From: Bradyrhizobium sp. C9
GTDB taxonomy: Bacteria; Pseudomonadota; Alphaproteobacteria; Rhizobiales; Xanthobacteraceae
Direction: 5' to 3'
DNA: 64,000 nucleotides
Assembly (NCBI RefSeq): GCF_002532045.1
Contig: NZ_NWTG01000008.1
Coordinates: 1 to 64,000 of the forward strand
Shown: positions 53,776 through 62,366 of the stretch, one piece after another
Layout of the letters: each line of letters opens with the position of its first letter
Position numbering within the stretch: position 1 is the first letter of the stretch
The notes under the pieces: model-generated
What the model saw: the letters and a program-made list of their open reading frames with translations, nothing else
Databases searched by the model: none
Told to the model about the DNA's origin: nothing
Translations under genes and position numbers: made by a program

Positions 53776-54024
53776 ATGGCGATGTGTCTGCTCTGCGACG
53801 ATGAAAAGGCCTACAAGGCCTACATGGACTTCCTCGACGCGATGGAGCGCAAGGGGAAGGTCGCCGATCCCAATGCGGCGATGGACGCGGTGCTCGACCA
53901 TCTCGAGGCGTTGGATGCCGCCCGCGCCAAGGAAAATGCCCTGAGAAATATCAGCCCCCGGCAGGATGACCCCGCCAACGACAAGACCCTGTCTCCGTTC
54001 TTCTGCAGCCCGATCAATAAATGA
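53776..54024 (+). CDS. Conserved hypothetical protein between gatC and gatA
   Basis: An 82-residue protein starting MAMCLLCDDEK with a CxxC, then a helical body (YMDFLDAMERKGKV, LDHLEALDAARAKENAL). Its end overlaps the gatA start (ATGA, 54021-54024), so it is translated with gatA. Function unknown. A metal-binding or regulatory role in the gat cluster is only suggested by position. Confidence 0.72.
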   Translation: MAMCLLCDDEKAYKAYMDFLDAMERKGKVADPNAAMDAVLDHLEALDAARAKENALRNISPRQDDPANDKTLSPFFCSPINK

Positions 54025-55496
54025 CCGATTTGACATCGCTGACGATCGCCGAGGCCCGCGAGGGCCTGGCGAGCAAGTCTTTCACCGCCCGCGAACTGAC
54101 TGACGCGCATCTCGCCGCCATCGAAGCCGCGCGCGTGCTCAATGCCTATGTGCTCGAGACGCCGGACCGCGCCCGCGACATGGCGAAGGCCGCCGACGAG
54201 AAGATCGCAAAGGGCGAGGGTGGGTCGCTGGCGGGCATTCCGCTCGGCATCAAGGACCTGTTCGCGACCCGCGATATCAGGACCACGGCGTGCTCGAAGA
54301 TCCTCGGCAATTTCATCCCGCCCTACGAGTCGACGGTGACCTCGCAGCTGTGGCGCGATGGCGCGGTGCTGCTCGGCAAGCTCAACAATGACGAGTTCGC
54401 GATGGGCTCGTCGAACGAGACCTCGTGCTTCGGCCCGGTCACCAACCCGTGGCGGCGCGAGGGCTCCAACACCACGCTGGTGCCGGGCGGCTCGTCCGGC
54501 GGCTCGGCTTCGGCTGTGGCGGCGCTGCTGTGCATGGGCGCGACCGCGACCGACACCGGCGGCTCGATCCGCCAGCCCGCCGCGTTCACCGCGACCGTCG
54601 GCATCAAGCCGACCTACGGCCGCTGCTCGCGCTGGGGCATCGTCGCCTTCGCATCCTCGCTCGACCAGGCCGGCCCGATCGCGCGCACGACGCGCGACGC
54701 CGCGATCCTGATGCGCTCGATGGCCGGTCACGATCCCAAGGACACCACGTCGGTCGACATCGCGGTGCCGGATTACGAGGCCGCGATCGGCAAGTCCGTG
54801 AAGGGCATGAAGATCGGCATCCCCAGGGAGTATCGGCTCGACGGCATGCCGGCCGAGATCGAGAAACTCTGGAGCGAGGGCGCGCAGTGGCTGAAGGCCG
54901 CGGGTGCGGAGCTCGTCGAAGTGTCGCTGCCGCACACCAAATACGCGCTGCCGGCCTATTACATCGTGGCGCCGGCGGAGGCATCGTCGAACCTCGCGCG
55001 CTATGACGGCGTGCGCTACGGGCTACGCGAGCCGGCCAAGAACATCATCGAGATGTACGAGAACTCCCGCGCCGACGGCTTCGGCGACGAGGTTCGCCGG
55101 CGCGTGCTGATCGGCACCTATGTGCTCTCTGCCGGCTACTACGATGCCTATTATCTGCGTGCGCAGAAGGTGCGGACGCTGATCAAGAAGGACTTTGAGG
55201 ACTGCTTCGCCAAGGGCGTCAATGCAATCCTGACGCCGGCGACGCCGTCGGCGGCGTTCGGCATCGGCGAGAAGGGCGGCGCCGATCCGGTTGAGATGTA
55301 TCTCAACGACATCTTCACGGTGACCGTGAACATGGCGGGCCTGCCCGGCATCGCCGTGCCCGCCGGCAAGGATACGCAAGGCCTGCCGCTCGGCCTGCAA
55401 CTGATCGGCCGTCCGTTCGACGAGGAGACGCTGTTCTCGCTCGGGGAGGTGATCGAGCAGGCGGCCGGCCGCTTCCCGGCGCCAAGATGGTGGTGA
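54021..55496 (+). CDS. gatA: Asp-tRNA(Asn)/Glu-tRNA(Gln) amidotransferase subunit A
   Basis: A 491-residue amidase-signature glutaminase/amidase. The Ser-cisSer-Lys triad is K78 (PLGIKDLF), S158 (GGSSGGS) and S182 (TDTGGSIR). It releases ammonia from glutamine or asparagine and channels it to GatB. Full length for the family. It overlaps the small gene before it by four bases and is followed three bases later by another small gene. Confidence 0.97.
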   Translation: MTDLTSLTIAEAREGLASKSFTARELTDAHLAAIEAARVLNAYVLETPDRARDMAKAADEKIAKGEGGSLAGIPLGIKDLFATRDIRTTACSKILGNFIPPYESTVTSQLWRDGAVLLGKLNNDEFAMGSSNETSCFGPVTNPWRREGSNTTLVPGGSSGGSASAVAALLCMGATATDTGGSIRQPAAFTATVGIKPTYGRCSRWGIVAFASSLDQAGPIARTTRDAAILMRSMAGHDPKDTTSVDIAVPDYEAAIGKSVKGMKIGIPREYRLDGMPAEIEKLWSEGAQWLKAAGAELVEVSLPHTKYALPAYYIVAPAEASSNLARYDGVRYGLREPAKNIIEMYENSRADGFGDEVRRRVLIGTYVLSAGYYDAYYLRAQKVRTLIKKDFEDCFAKGVNAILTPATPSAAFGIGEKGGADPVEMYLNDIFTVTVNMAGLPGIAVPAGKDTQGLPLGLQLIGRPFDEETLFSLGEVIEQAAGRFPAPRWW

Positions 55497-55499
55497 GCG

Positions 55500-55781
55500 A
55501 TGGCGGATTTCCGCGCCAGTCTCGCTGACGCTGCGCCGGACACGACTCTGGCGCCGCCGCTCGCCGCATTGTGGTGGGTGAGGAAGGGTGATTGGGACCA
55601 GGCGCATAAGATCGTGCAGGACGAGAGCGACGCCAATTCGGCCTGGGTGCACGCCTACCTGCATCGCGTCGAGGGCGATCTCGGCAATGCCGGCTACTGG
55701 TATCGCCGGGCCGGCCAGCCGGTCGCAAAGGACACAGTTGAGGCCGAGTGGGAACGGATCGTCTCCGCACTTTTGGTCTGA
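55500..55781 (+). CDS. Conserved hypothetical protein after gatA
   Basis: A 93-residue helical protein with a tryptophan-rich core (ALWWVRKGDWDQAHKIVQDE, then NAGYWYRRAGQPV). The repeat-like layout recalls a single tetratricopeptide pair. It starts three bases after the gatA stop, so it is in the same operon. Function unknown. Confidence 0.72.
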   Translation: MADFRASLADAAPDTTLAPPLAALWWVRKGDWDQAHKIVQDESDANSAWVHAYLHRVEGDLGNAGYWYRRAGQPVAKDTVEAEWERIVSALLV

Positions 55782-55910
55782 ACAACCGATGTGAAGTGCG
55801 GTGTCTTGGCACCGCGAGCATTAACCCTGTTTCGGCCGCCATGCCGCCGCCCAGATTGGCCGTGATAGGCTGGTGGAACCGGGCGGGGGCCAGCGGCAAA
55901 GAGAGTATTC

Positions 55911-57308
55911 GTGCGTGGGTCGGGCATAGGGGGATGGCTGTCAGCATTGCTGGTGGCAGTAGTGGCGGTGGGCCTTGCCGGCTGCGCAACCGTCTACAAT
56001 CTCCCCGGCAACGTGCCGCTCGGCGCCGCGGCTGCCGACATCAACGGTGTCAGCGATATTCCGGCTTACGAAGATGACCTGCTGCTTGCGCTGTCGTTCT
56101 CCGGTGGTGGCACGCGCGCGGCGGCGTTTTCGTTCGGCGTGCTGGAAGAGCTCGACCGGGTGCGCTCCAGCGCCGCCGGCACCAAGACGCTGCTCGATCG
56201 CGTCGACTTCGTTTCCGGCGTCTCCGGCGGATCGGTCACCGCGGCCTATTTCGGATTGAAGCGGCGCGCGGCGCTCGACGATTTCCGCGAGCGCTTCCTG
56301 CTGCGCAACGCCGAGGAGGGGCTGAAGACCAAGATCTCCCTCGGCAATATCGGGCGCGCGCTGGGTGGCGGCGTCAACGACAGCCAGTTCACCGACTGGC
56401 TCGATCAAAATCTGTTCGACGGCGCGCGGTTCGAGGCGTTGCCGGACGATCGCCGGCCACGGGTGTGGATCAACGCCTCCGACATCTACAACCGCACGCC
56501 GTTCGTGTTCGGCAAGACGTCGTTCGATGCGCTGTGCAGCGACGTCCGCTCCTATCGTGTCGCCGAAGCGGTGGCGGCCTCTGCCGCGGTGCCGCTGGCA
56601 TTCGCCCCGATCGTGCTGCAGACCTATCCCGGCGGCTGCGCCGCGCCGCTGCCGTCGTGGCTGGATCGGGTGCGCAACGATCCAAACGCGCAGCCGCTGC
56701 TGCGCTCCTATGCCGAGGCCCAGGCGCGTTACCGCGACGGCTCGATGCGTTACGTCAAGCTGCTCGATGGCGGCCTCGTTGATAACTACGGCCTGTCGGG
56801 GCTGAGCATCGGCCTGCTCGCCGCGCAGCGGCCCTATGAGCCGCTGAGCGAACGGCAGGCGGCTAAGCTCAGGCGCATCCTGTTCCTGGTGGTCGATGCC
56901 GGCCGCGGCATCTCCGGCGACTTCGTGCAGACGCTCGAAGGGCCGAACGGTGTCGAGCTGGTGTCCGCGGCCGCCGACACCGCGATTGATGCCAGCGTGC
57001 GCTCCAGCTACGCCGCCTTTACGTCGCTCGCCAACGACTGGTCCGGCAAGCTGAAGCGCTGGCGCTGCGGCCTGTCGGCGGCGGATCGCGCCAGGCTCGG
57101 CGTCGGCGCCGGCTGGAAATGCGGTGACGTCGCGATCTATGTCGAGCGGCTCGGCTTCGACCGGCTCGGACCGGAGCGTGCCGGCATTCTGAACGCCATT
57201 CCGACGCGGCTTTCGCTGCCGGCCGAGCAGGTCGACCAGCTGGTCACGGGCGGCGCGGACGCGCTGCGCTCGAGCAAGGCCTATCAGCAGTTCCGGCGCG
57301 GCCTCTGA
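55911..57308 (+). CDS. Patatin-like phospholipase lipoprotein
   Basis: A 465-residue patatin-family lipase anchored as a lipoprotein: the signal ends in the lipobox LAGC (C25). The oxyanion hole is GGG (65-67) in FSGGGTRAAAFSFG, the nucleophile is S105 in GVSGGS, and D286 is the dyad aspartate in LLDGGLVDNYG. It hydrolyses membrane phospholipids or other lipids at the envelope. The start is a GTG at 55911. It lies between gatA and gatB, 129 bases after the previous gene and likely with its own promoter. Confidence 0.92.
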   Translation: MRGSGIGGWLSALLVAVVAVGLAGCATVYNLPGNVPLGAAAADINGVSDIPAYEDDLLLALSFSGGGTRAAAFSFGVLEELDRVRSSAAGTKTLLDRVDFVSGVSGGSVTAAYFGLKRRAALDDFRERFLLRNAEEGLKTKISLGNIGRALGGGVNDSQFTDWLDQNLFDGARFEALPDDRRPRVWINASDIYNRTPFVFGKTSFDALCSDVRSYRVAEAVAASAAVPLAFAPIVLQTYPGGCAAPLPSWLDRVRNDPNAQPLLRSYAEAQARYRDGSMRYVKLLDGGLVDNYGLSGLSIGLLAAQRPYEPLSERQAAKLRRILFLVVDAGRGISGDFVQTLEGPNGVELVSAAADTAIDASVRSSYAAFTSLANDWSGKLKRWRCGLSAADRARLGVGAGWKCGDVAIYVERLGFDRLGPERAGILNAIPTRLSLPAEQVDQLVTGGADALRSSKAYQQFRRGL

Positions 57309-57422
57309 TCCGCGCCCATGCCCGGCGCGGGCTGCAAGGGGACTGCAAGGCGGCTTGACTGGCGCTGTCGGTTGCGCGAAGCCCAATCCATCCCAGATAA
57401 TACTTGTCCGGAAACCAGCTCC

Positions 57423-58910
57423 ATGACCGCATCTGCTGCCCCTCACAAACTGATCAAGAGCGCCACCGGCGATTGGGAGGTCGTGATCGGCATGGAGGTC
57501 CATGCCCAGGTCACCTCGAACGCGAAGCTGTTCTCCGGCGCGTCGACTGCGTTCGGCGGCGAGCCCAACTCCCACGTCTCGCTGGTCGATGCCGCGATGC
57601 CGGGCATGCTGCCCGTCATCAACGAGGAGTGCGTCCGCCAGGCGGTGCGCACCGGTCTCGGGCTGAATGCGCAGGTCAATTTGCGTTCGGTGTTCGACCG
57701 CAAGAACTATTTCTATCCGGACTCGCCGCAGGGCTACCAGATCAGTCAGTACAAGTCGCCGATCGTCGGCGAGGGCGAGGTGGTGCTCGAACTCGATGGC
57801 GGCCGCAGCGTCACCATCGGGATCGAGCGGCTGCATCTGGAGCAGGACGCCGGCAAGTTGCTGCACGATCAGTCGCCGACGATGTCCTATGTCGACCTCA
57901 ACCGCTGCGGCGTCGCGCTGATGGAGATCGTCTCCAAGCCCGACATCCGCGATGCCGAGCAGGCCAAGGCCTACGTCACCAAGCTGCGCTCGATCCTGCG
58001 CTACCTCGGCACCTGCGACGGCGACATGGAGAAGGGCAGCCTGCGCGCCGACGTCAACGTCTCGGTGCGCCGCCATGGCGAGACCGCGCTCGGCACCCGC
58101 TGCGAAATCAAGAACATGAACTCGATCAACTTCATCGGCCAGGCGATCGAGTACGAGGCGCGGCGCCAGATCGAGATCATCGAGGACGGCGGCTCGATCG
58201 ACCAGGAAACCCGGCTGTTCGACCCGAACAAGGGCGAGACGCGTTCGATGCGCTCCAAGGAAGAGGCGCACGACTACCGTTACTTCCCGGATCCCGATCT
58301 CTTGCCGCTGGAATTCAGCCAGGCCTTCGTCGACGAGCTCAAGGCGCAGCTGCCGGAACTGCCGGACGAGAAGAAGTCCCGTTTTATTACGGGCTTCGGC
58401 CTGTCGTCCTATGACGCGAGCGTGCTGGTCGCCGAGCGCGAGAGCGCGGAGTTCTACGAGACGGTGCTCGCGCGTCTCGCCGACAAGGCGCGTGACGGCA
58501 AGCTCGCCGCCAACTGGGTGATCAACGAGCTGTTCGGCCGCCTCAACAAGGAAGGCGTTGCGATCGCAGCCTCGCCGGTGTCGGCGGAGCAACTCGCCGC
58601 GATCGTCGATCTGATCGGCGAGGGAGCGATTTCCGGCAAGATCGCCAAGGACTTGTTTGAGATCGTCTGGCAGGAAGGCGGCGATCCGCGCGCGCTCGTC
58701 GAGACGCGCGGCATGAAGCAGGTCACCGACCTCGGCGCCATCGAGAAGGTGGTCGACGACATCATCGCGGCCAATCCCGACAAGGTCGAGCAGGCGAAGG
58801 CGAAGCCCGCGGCCCTTCAATGGTTCGTCGGTCAGGTGATGAAGTCGTCGGGCGGCAAGGCCAACCCGAAGGCGGTCAACGAGCTCTTGAAGTCCAAGCT
58901 CGGCGTCTGA
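57423..58910 (+). CDS. gatB: Asp-tRNA(Asn)/Glu-tRNA(Gln) amidotransferase subunit B
   Basis: A 495-residue GatB with the kinase/amidotransferase core (EVVIGMEVHAQ, YFYPDSPQGYQISQ, DLNRCGVALMEIVS) and a C-terminal YqeY-like tail domain that binds tRNA. It phosphorylates and amidates Glu-tRNA(Gln)/Asp-tRNA(Asn). The start at 57423 (MTASAAPHK) fits the family; the frame stays open upstream to 57318 without support. Separated from gatA by a small gene and the patatin gene. Confidence 0.96.
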   Translation: MTASAAPHKLIKSATGDWEVVIGMEVHAQVTSNAKLFSGASTAFGGEPNSHVSLVDAAMPGMLPVINEECVRQAVRTGLGLNAQVNLRSVFDRKNYFYPDSPQGYQISQYKSPIVGEGEVVLELDGGRSVTIGIERLHLEQDAGKLLHDQSPTMSYVDLNRCGVALMEIVSKPDIRDAEQAKAYVTKLRSILRYLGTCDGDMEKGSLRADVNVSVRRHGETALGTRCEIKNMNSINFIGQAIEYEARRQIEIIEDGGSIDQETRLFDPNKGETRSMRSKEEAHDYRYFPDPDLLPLEFSQAFVDELKAQLPELPDEKKSRFITGFGLSSYDASVLVAERESAEFYETVLARLADKARDGKLAANWVINELFGRLNKEGVAIAASPVSAEQLAAIVDLIGEGAISGKIAKDLFEIVWQEGGDPRALVETRGMKQVTDLGAIEKVVDDIIAANPDKVEQAKAKPAALQWFVGQVMKSSGGKANPKAVNELLKSKLGV

Positions 58911-59506
58911 ACGAACAGGACAATGATGTTGTCCTTGGCGCATGATCCAGTCGGATCATGCTCTCGCGCCGTCACCATCGGCATCGTCGCGCGCGCGTGA
59001 ACGCGGCGTGATCCGGCCTCACACCCTCGCTCGACGGTCGCACTGACGTCGTCGGCGCCGAATCGCCGAAGCTGCGATTCGTTCGCGAATCCGGTCCGGG
59101 CGACCTCAAACGAGGCAAAAGCGGTCTTACCCACGAAAATTTTTTCGTTGCCAAAAATTACGACTCGGCGTTCGCGACGCGCCGCTTTTCGTCGTCGCGC
59201 GCGACTCAATGCAGTCATGATCCTGTGTCGATCGCTTCAATGCGACCGCACGAAAAGGCTATAATACAAGGCGTTTCCTGCAAGGTTGACAAATGCCGAC
59301 GTCGGCGGCCGTTGAACTTCTTGCATCGTCGAACGAATGCAGCGTCGATTTGAACGGTGACGCGCGCTGTGCGCACTGACACCGCTGCGTCAACACTTCC
59401 TTAAGCGGGACACTGTTTTTTTCGGTCTGTTGGTGTATTCGGGAAGTAGTGCATATCGATTCCCGAGTGCACGCAGCGAGAGCCATCTCACATACTGGAG
59501 GGCAAC
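58911..59506. other. Long AT-varied intergenic region with hairpins
   Basis: No convincing gene in 596 bases. Directly after gatB are AGGACAA / TTGTCCT (58917-58935) and GCATGATCC / GGATCATGC (58940-58961), plausible transcript ends. A run AATTTTTTCG lies near 59137. A TATAAT (59260-59265) with a weak TTCAAT 18 bases upstream may be a promoter for the lysine-rich peptide gene, leaving a leader of about 235 bases. Unusually AT-rich patches for this genome. Confidence 0.4.
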
Positions 59507-59605
59507 ATGGCTAAGAAGGCAAAGAAGGCGAAGAAGGCGAAGAAGGCGAAGAGCGCAGTGAAGAAGACTGCGAAGAAGACCCGCAAGGTCGCCAAGAAGA
59601 AGTAA
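59507..59605 (+). CDS. Lysine/alanine-repeat basic peptide (histone H1-like)
   Basis: A 32-residue peptide, MAKKAKKAKK followed by more AKK triplets and KKTAKKTRKVAKKK. Seventeen of 32 residues are lysine. It has an excellent GGAGGG ribosome site five bases before ATG. The composition resembles the C-terminal tails of H1-like proteins and the tails of topA and rnr in this window. It probably binds DNA or RNA. A CCTCTC / GAGAGG hairpin at 59607-59623 follows the stop. Too short for ordinary gene calling. Confidence 0.6.
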   Translation: MAKKAKKAKKAKKAKSAVKKTAKKTRKVAKKK

Positions 59606-60461
59606 GCCTCTCGCCTTGAGAGGATTGCCGGCGGCTTGATGCCGGCACGTCGCGAGAGCCAGCGGACGGACTGCTGAGAGGCACATCCCACCCCAAGGCT
59701 CTGGCTGACGAAAGAGGGTGTCGGCGAGACATCAGGTCAAACGGCTGGATCGAATTTCGGAGAGGGCAACCTTCCCAAAAGCGGTCCGGCAGAAGAAACA
59801 GAGATTTCTTCGTTCGGTGCGGGGCCGGCTCGGTTCCGCAATTTCACCGGCGAGAATGCCGAGCTGAAATCTGGTCCTGACGTGTTCGCCGACCCCCTCG
59901 TTCCGGCGGCCCGCGCAGTCCGCGCCCGGCAGCCGCTTTCCACATCCCATTTTCTGGATCGACGTCGGGCCTGACGGGCTCGCGTTTCTTTGCGCGCGCG
60001 ACCGTACCGCGGCTTCGCGGACCGTCCGCCGGGCGTGGCAGCCCGCCGTCAACTCGTCGATTGATCAGATGCGTCGGCGGCCGGGACCGGACGGTGCCCG
60101 CGGCGATTGTCCGCGATGGTTATCGATGTCCGAAGCACCAGGGTAAACCGGCATTCACGAATGCACGGAAATGCCTGTGGCACAGGCACTTCTGCGATTC
60201 CGGGGAACGCGCCCGGCCGGCCCGATTTACATCCCGTTCATCGCGATACTTAAACCGCTCTTCAAATTTGATGGGCCATGATCACCCCAACAAGCCGGCA
60301 AACGGCGAGCGCATGATCCAGGGATCGGCGCGGCGCATGATCCCAGGATCAGCGCGGGGCATGATCCGAAGGATCAGCTCGGGGATAACAAGGCGTTTCA
60401 ACAGTGGACGGGGGCCGCGCTCGGGGGAGGGCGGCCAACAACAAAAAGGGGAATGACGACA
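59606..60461. other. Long intergenic stretch, no secure gene
   Basis: About 850 bases without a frame that looks coding; possible frames on both strands are Arg-rich shadows. It holds hairpins behind the lysine-repeat gene (59607-59623; GCCGGC pair at 59627-59645) and the 24-base tandem repeat at 60311-60382. The last bases, AAAAAGGGG, give the ribosome site of the next gene. Confidence 0.45.
60311..60382. repeat. Three tandem 24-bp repeats
   Basis: Three copies with exact 24-base period start at 60311, 60335 and 60359. Each begins GCATGATCC and contains a GATCC / GGATC inverted pair followed by a GC-rich tail (GGCGCGG or similar). Each unit can fold into a small hairpin. They lie 80 bases before the Sel1-like gene. 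Confidence 0.8.
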
Positions 60462-60728
60462 ATGTTTCAGGGGGTCATCGATCAGGAAAGCGCTATCCCG
60501 GTTGCTGCGACTGCAATCCAGGACGTGCTGTTCGAGCGTGGCATGTATTGGGCGAGCGGCCGTTCCGGCGTGGTCAATCTCGTCGCGGCGCACAAATGGT
60601 TCAACCTGGCGGCGCTCAAGGGACGTACCGACGCAATCGCGCACCGCCGCGAAGTCGCCGAGCAGATGTCCGACGTCGAGATCGCTGCCGCCCAGCGCGA
60701 AGCCCGCGCCTGGATGACGACGCACTAA
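60462..60728 (+). CDS. Small Sel1-repeat-like protein
   Basis: An 88-residue protein with a single Sel1-like unit (LVAAHKWFNLAALKGRTDAI) and an acidic helical rest. ATG at 60462 has GGGGA at good spacing; an ATG nine bases upstream is too close to it. Sel1 units mediate protein-protein contacts; a partner is not apparent. It stands alone behind the 24-base repeats. A repeat element (60736-60786) and a GGGAGCC / GGCTCCC hairpin (60799-60814) follow. Confidence 0.78.
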   Translation: MFQGVIDQESAIPVAATAIQDVLFERGMYWASGRSGVVNLVAAHKWFNLAALKGRTDAIAHRREVAEQMSDVEIAAAQREARAWMTTH

Positions 60729-60735
60729 GCTTTCG

Positions 60736-60814
60736 TTTTGGCGCGTTTTCTTCACGCGAACCGTAATCCACTTCGCTCGAAAGCGCACAGCTCGAGCCGG
60801 GAGCCTCGGCTCCC
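60736..60814. repeat. Intergenic repeat and hairpin
   Basis: GCGCGTTTTC...GAAAGCGC (60741-60785) has the form of a dispersed intergenic element. It is followed by GGGAGCC-TC-GGCTCCC (60799-60814), which can end both the Sel1-like transcript and that of the convergent tauE. Confidence 0.55.
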
Positions 60815-60823
60815 TCGCTCCAT

Positions 60824-61588
60824 CTAGAACCAGTATCGTGCGGCGTAGATCGCAGTCATCAGCGCCCCAGCGGCGATGACGAACTGCCGGACGACGTGAG
60901 CCGGCAGGATCCGGATCAGGTGGCCTCCGGCATAGCCGCCGACCATGGCGCCGAGCAGCATCACCAAAGTTTCCGGCCACCGTACCGCTCCCTGCACGAT
61001 GAAGATCAATGTGGCGGCGAGCGACACGCAGGTCGCGAGCAGGTTCTTCAACGCCTTGATCGCCCTGATGTCGCTCGGTTCCGTGATCGACAGCACCGCG
61101 GTCAGGATGACGCCGAGCCCGGCGCCGAAGAACCCTCCATAGACACAGGCCAATCCGAGCGCAGCACTGCTCGCACTGATCGAGGGCGGAGCTGCGGCTT
61201 CCCGATGTCCGTTGGTCCACGCCTGGATCTGTGGCGCGAAGGCAAACAGCAGCGTTGCGAATGCGATCAGGGCCGGCACCGGCAGGACGAACAGCCGCTC
61301 GGGAAGCAACAAGAGGGTGCCGGCACCGACTCCGCCTGCAACCGTGGAAACGGCGACGAAGCTGACGGTACGCCGCGTCGGCGGCGGCAGCTTGCCGCGA
61401 TCGGCGAGCGCTGCGATCAAATGCCCCGGCGAGATCGCCACCGCATTCGACGCATTGGCGATGACCGCCGGCAAGCCTGCGGCGAGCATCGCCGGAAAGG
61501 TGATGAGTGTCGCACCGCCCGCCAATGCGTTGATGACGCCTCCCGCGCCACCAGCCGCGAGCAGCAGAAGACTTGTCTGGGTATCCAT
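60824..61588 (-). CDS. TauE/SafE-family membrane exporter
   Basis: A 254-residue inner-membrane protein with seven to eight helices, two repeats of the TauE/SafE fold (GGVINALAGGATLITFPAML; VYGGFFGAGLGVILTAVL). Members export sulfite, sulfonates or organic acids. No sulfur-metabolism gene is near, so substrate is open. Single gene; the AraC gene lies 73 bases upstream on the same strand and may run into it. Confidence 0.88.
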   Translation of the reverse strand: MDTQTSLLLLAAGGAGGVINALAGGATLITFPAMLAAGLPAVIANASNAVAISPGHLIAALADRGKLPPPTRRTVSFVAVSTVAGGVGAGTLLLLPERLFVLPVPALIAFATLLFAFAPQIQAWTNGHREAAAPPSISASSAALGLACVYGGFFGAGLGVILTAVLSITEPSDIRAIKALKNLLATCVSLAATLIFIVQGAVRWPETLVMLLGAMVGGYAGGHLIRILPAHVVRQFVIAAGALMTAIYAARYWF

Positions 61589-61661
61589 CCTTCACCCCTT
61601 TGCAGGGTGCGCAGGCTAGCGGGCGGAGCATCGGCTGGTCTGGAACGTATGTGACGCCGTT

Positions 61662-62366
61662 TCAATCGCGCCGGTAGACGCCCGGCGTCGTGCCGAAGGT
61701 GCGGCGGAACAGACGGGTGAGGTGGCTCTGATCGGAAAAGCCGGCATCCGCGGCAACGGCTGCGATCGGCTGGCCAGCGCGCAACAGTTGCCGGGCAGCA
61801 TTGAGCCGGGTGAGTTGCCGGAACGCGTGCGGCGCGACGCCGAGCTCGCGCCTCACCATGCGGCTGAACCCTTCGCGGCTTCGCCCGAAGCTGGCGGCAA
61901 TCTCGCGGATCGGCTCGGGGCTCTCCGTCAAGGCCGTGCCGAGCTTGGCTCTGCCGGTCTGCCCGGTCGAGCCGGGCGCTCCGCCCGACAGGATGTCGTT
62001 GGCGATCTCGCTGATGTGCGCGGGCGATATCTCCTCGATGCTTCGCCAGCGGTCCCCGACATTGACGATCCGGAGCGACGAGCAGGCGCTGCCCGCCGGA
62101 ACATAGGCATTCAGGCAAACCGTCTCCGCGCCCAGTGTCGCGATCGGTGCATGCAGCATTCCTGCCGGGATCAGCGCAGCATGGCCCGCAGGCACGGTGA
62201 TGGCCGCACCGTCGATGCGAAAGGCGCGCGACCCCGACAGCACCAGCACGATCTGGCTCTCGTCATGGAAGTGCGGCCGGAGGCCGAGCGAGCCGGCACC
62301 GCTCCACGATGCCAGCTCGACGATGCCGTCACGGTCGGCGCGCCGGTAGTTCCAGGCTTTCGTCAT
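61662..62366 (-). CDS. AraC-family transcriptional regulator
   Basis: A 234-residue regulator: an N-terminal cupin (HFHDESQIVLVLSGSRAF, GHAALIPAGMLH) and a C-terminal pair of helix-turn-helices (GFSDQSHLTRLFRRTFGTTP). Its ATG overlaps the stop of the MFS gene upstream (ATGA, 62363-62366), so it is the third cistron of the thioesterase-MFS-AraC operon and perhaps controls it. Ligand unknown. Confidence 0.92.
   Translation of the reverse strand: MTKAWNYRRADRDGIVELASWSGAGSLGLRPHFHDESQIVLVLSGSRAFRIDGAAITVPAGHAALIPAGMLHAPIATLGAETVCLNAYVPAGSACSSLRIVNVGDRWRSIEEISPAHISEIANDILSGGAPGSTGQTGRAKLGTALTESPEPIREIAASFGRSREGFSRMVRRELGVAPHAFRQLTRLNAARQLLRAGQPIAAVAADAGFSDQSHLTRLFRRTFGTTPGVYRRD

Noticed and set aside
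55941..58943. A 1000-codon open frame on the minus strand across gatB and the patatin gene
   Set aside because: It is a GC-driven shadow: Arg/Asp/His-rich, low in hydrophobic blocks and antisense to two certain genes.
58832..59218. A minus-strand gene after gatB
   Set aside because: Arg/Ala-rich frame overlapping the gatB end, with no start signal.
59732..60456. Possible genes on either strand (59732-60052 minus; 60061-60456 plus)
   Set aside because: Arg/Gly-rich frames, no ribosome site, and the second runs through the 24-base tandem repeat.
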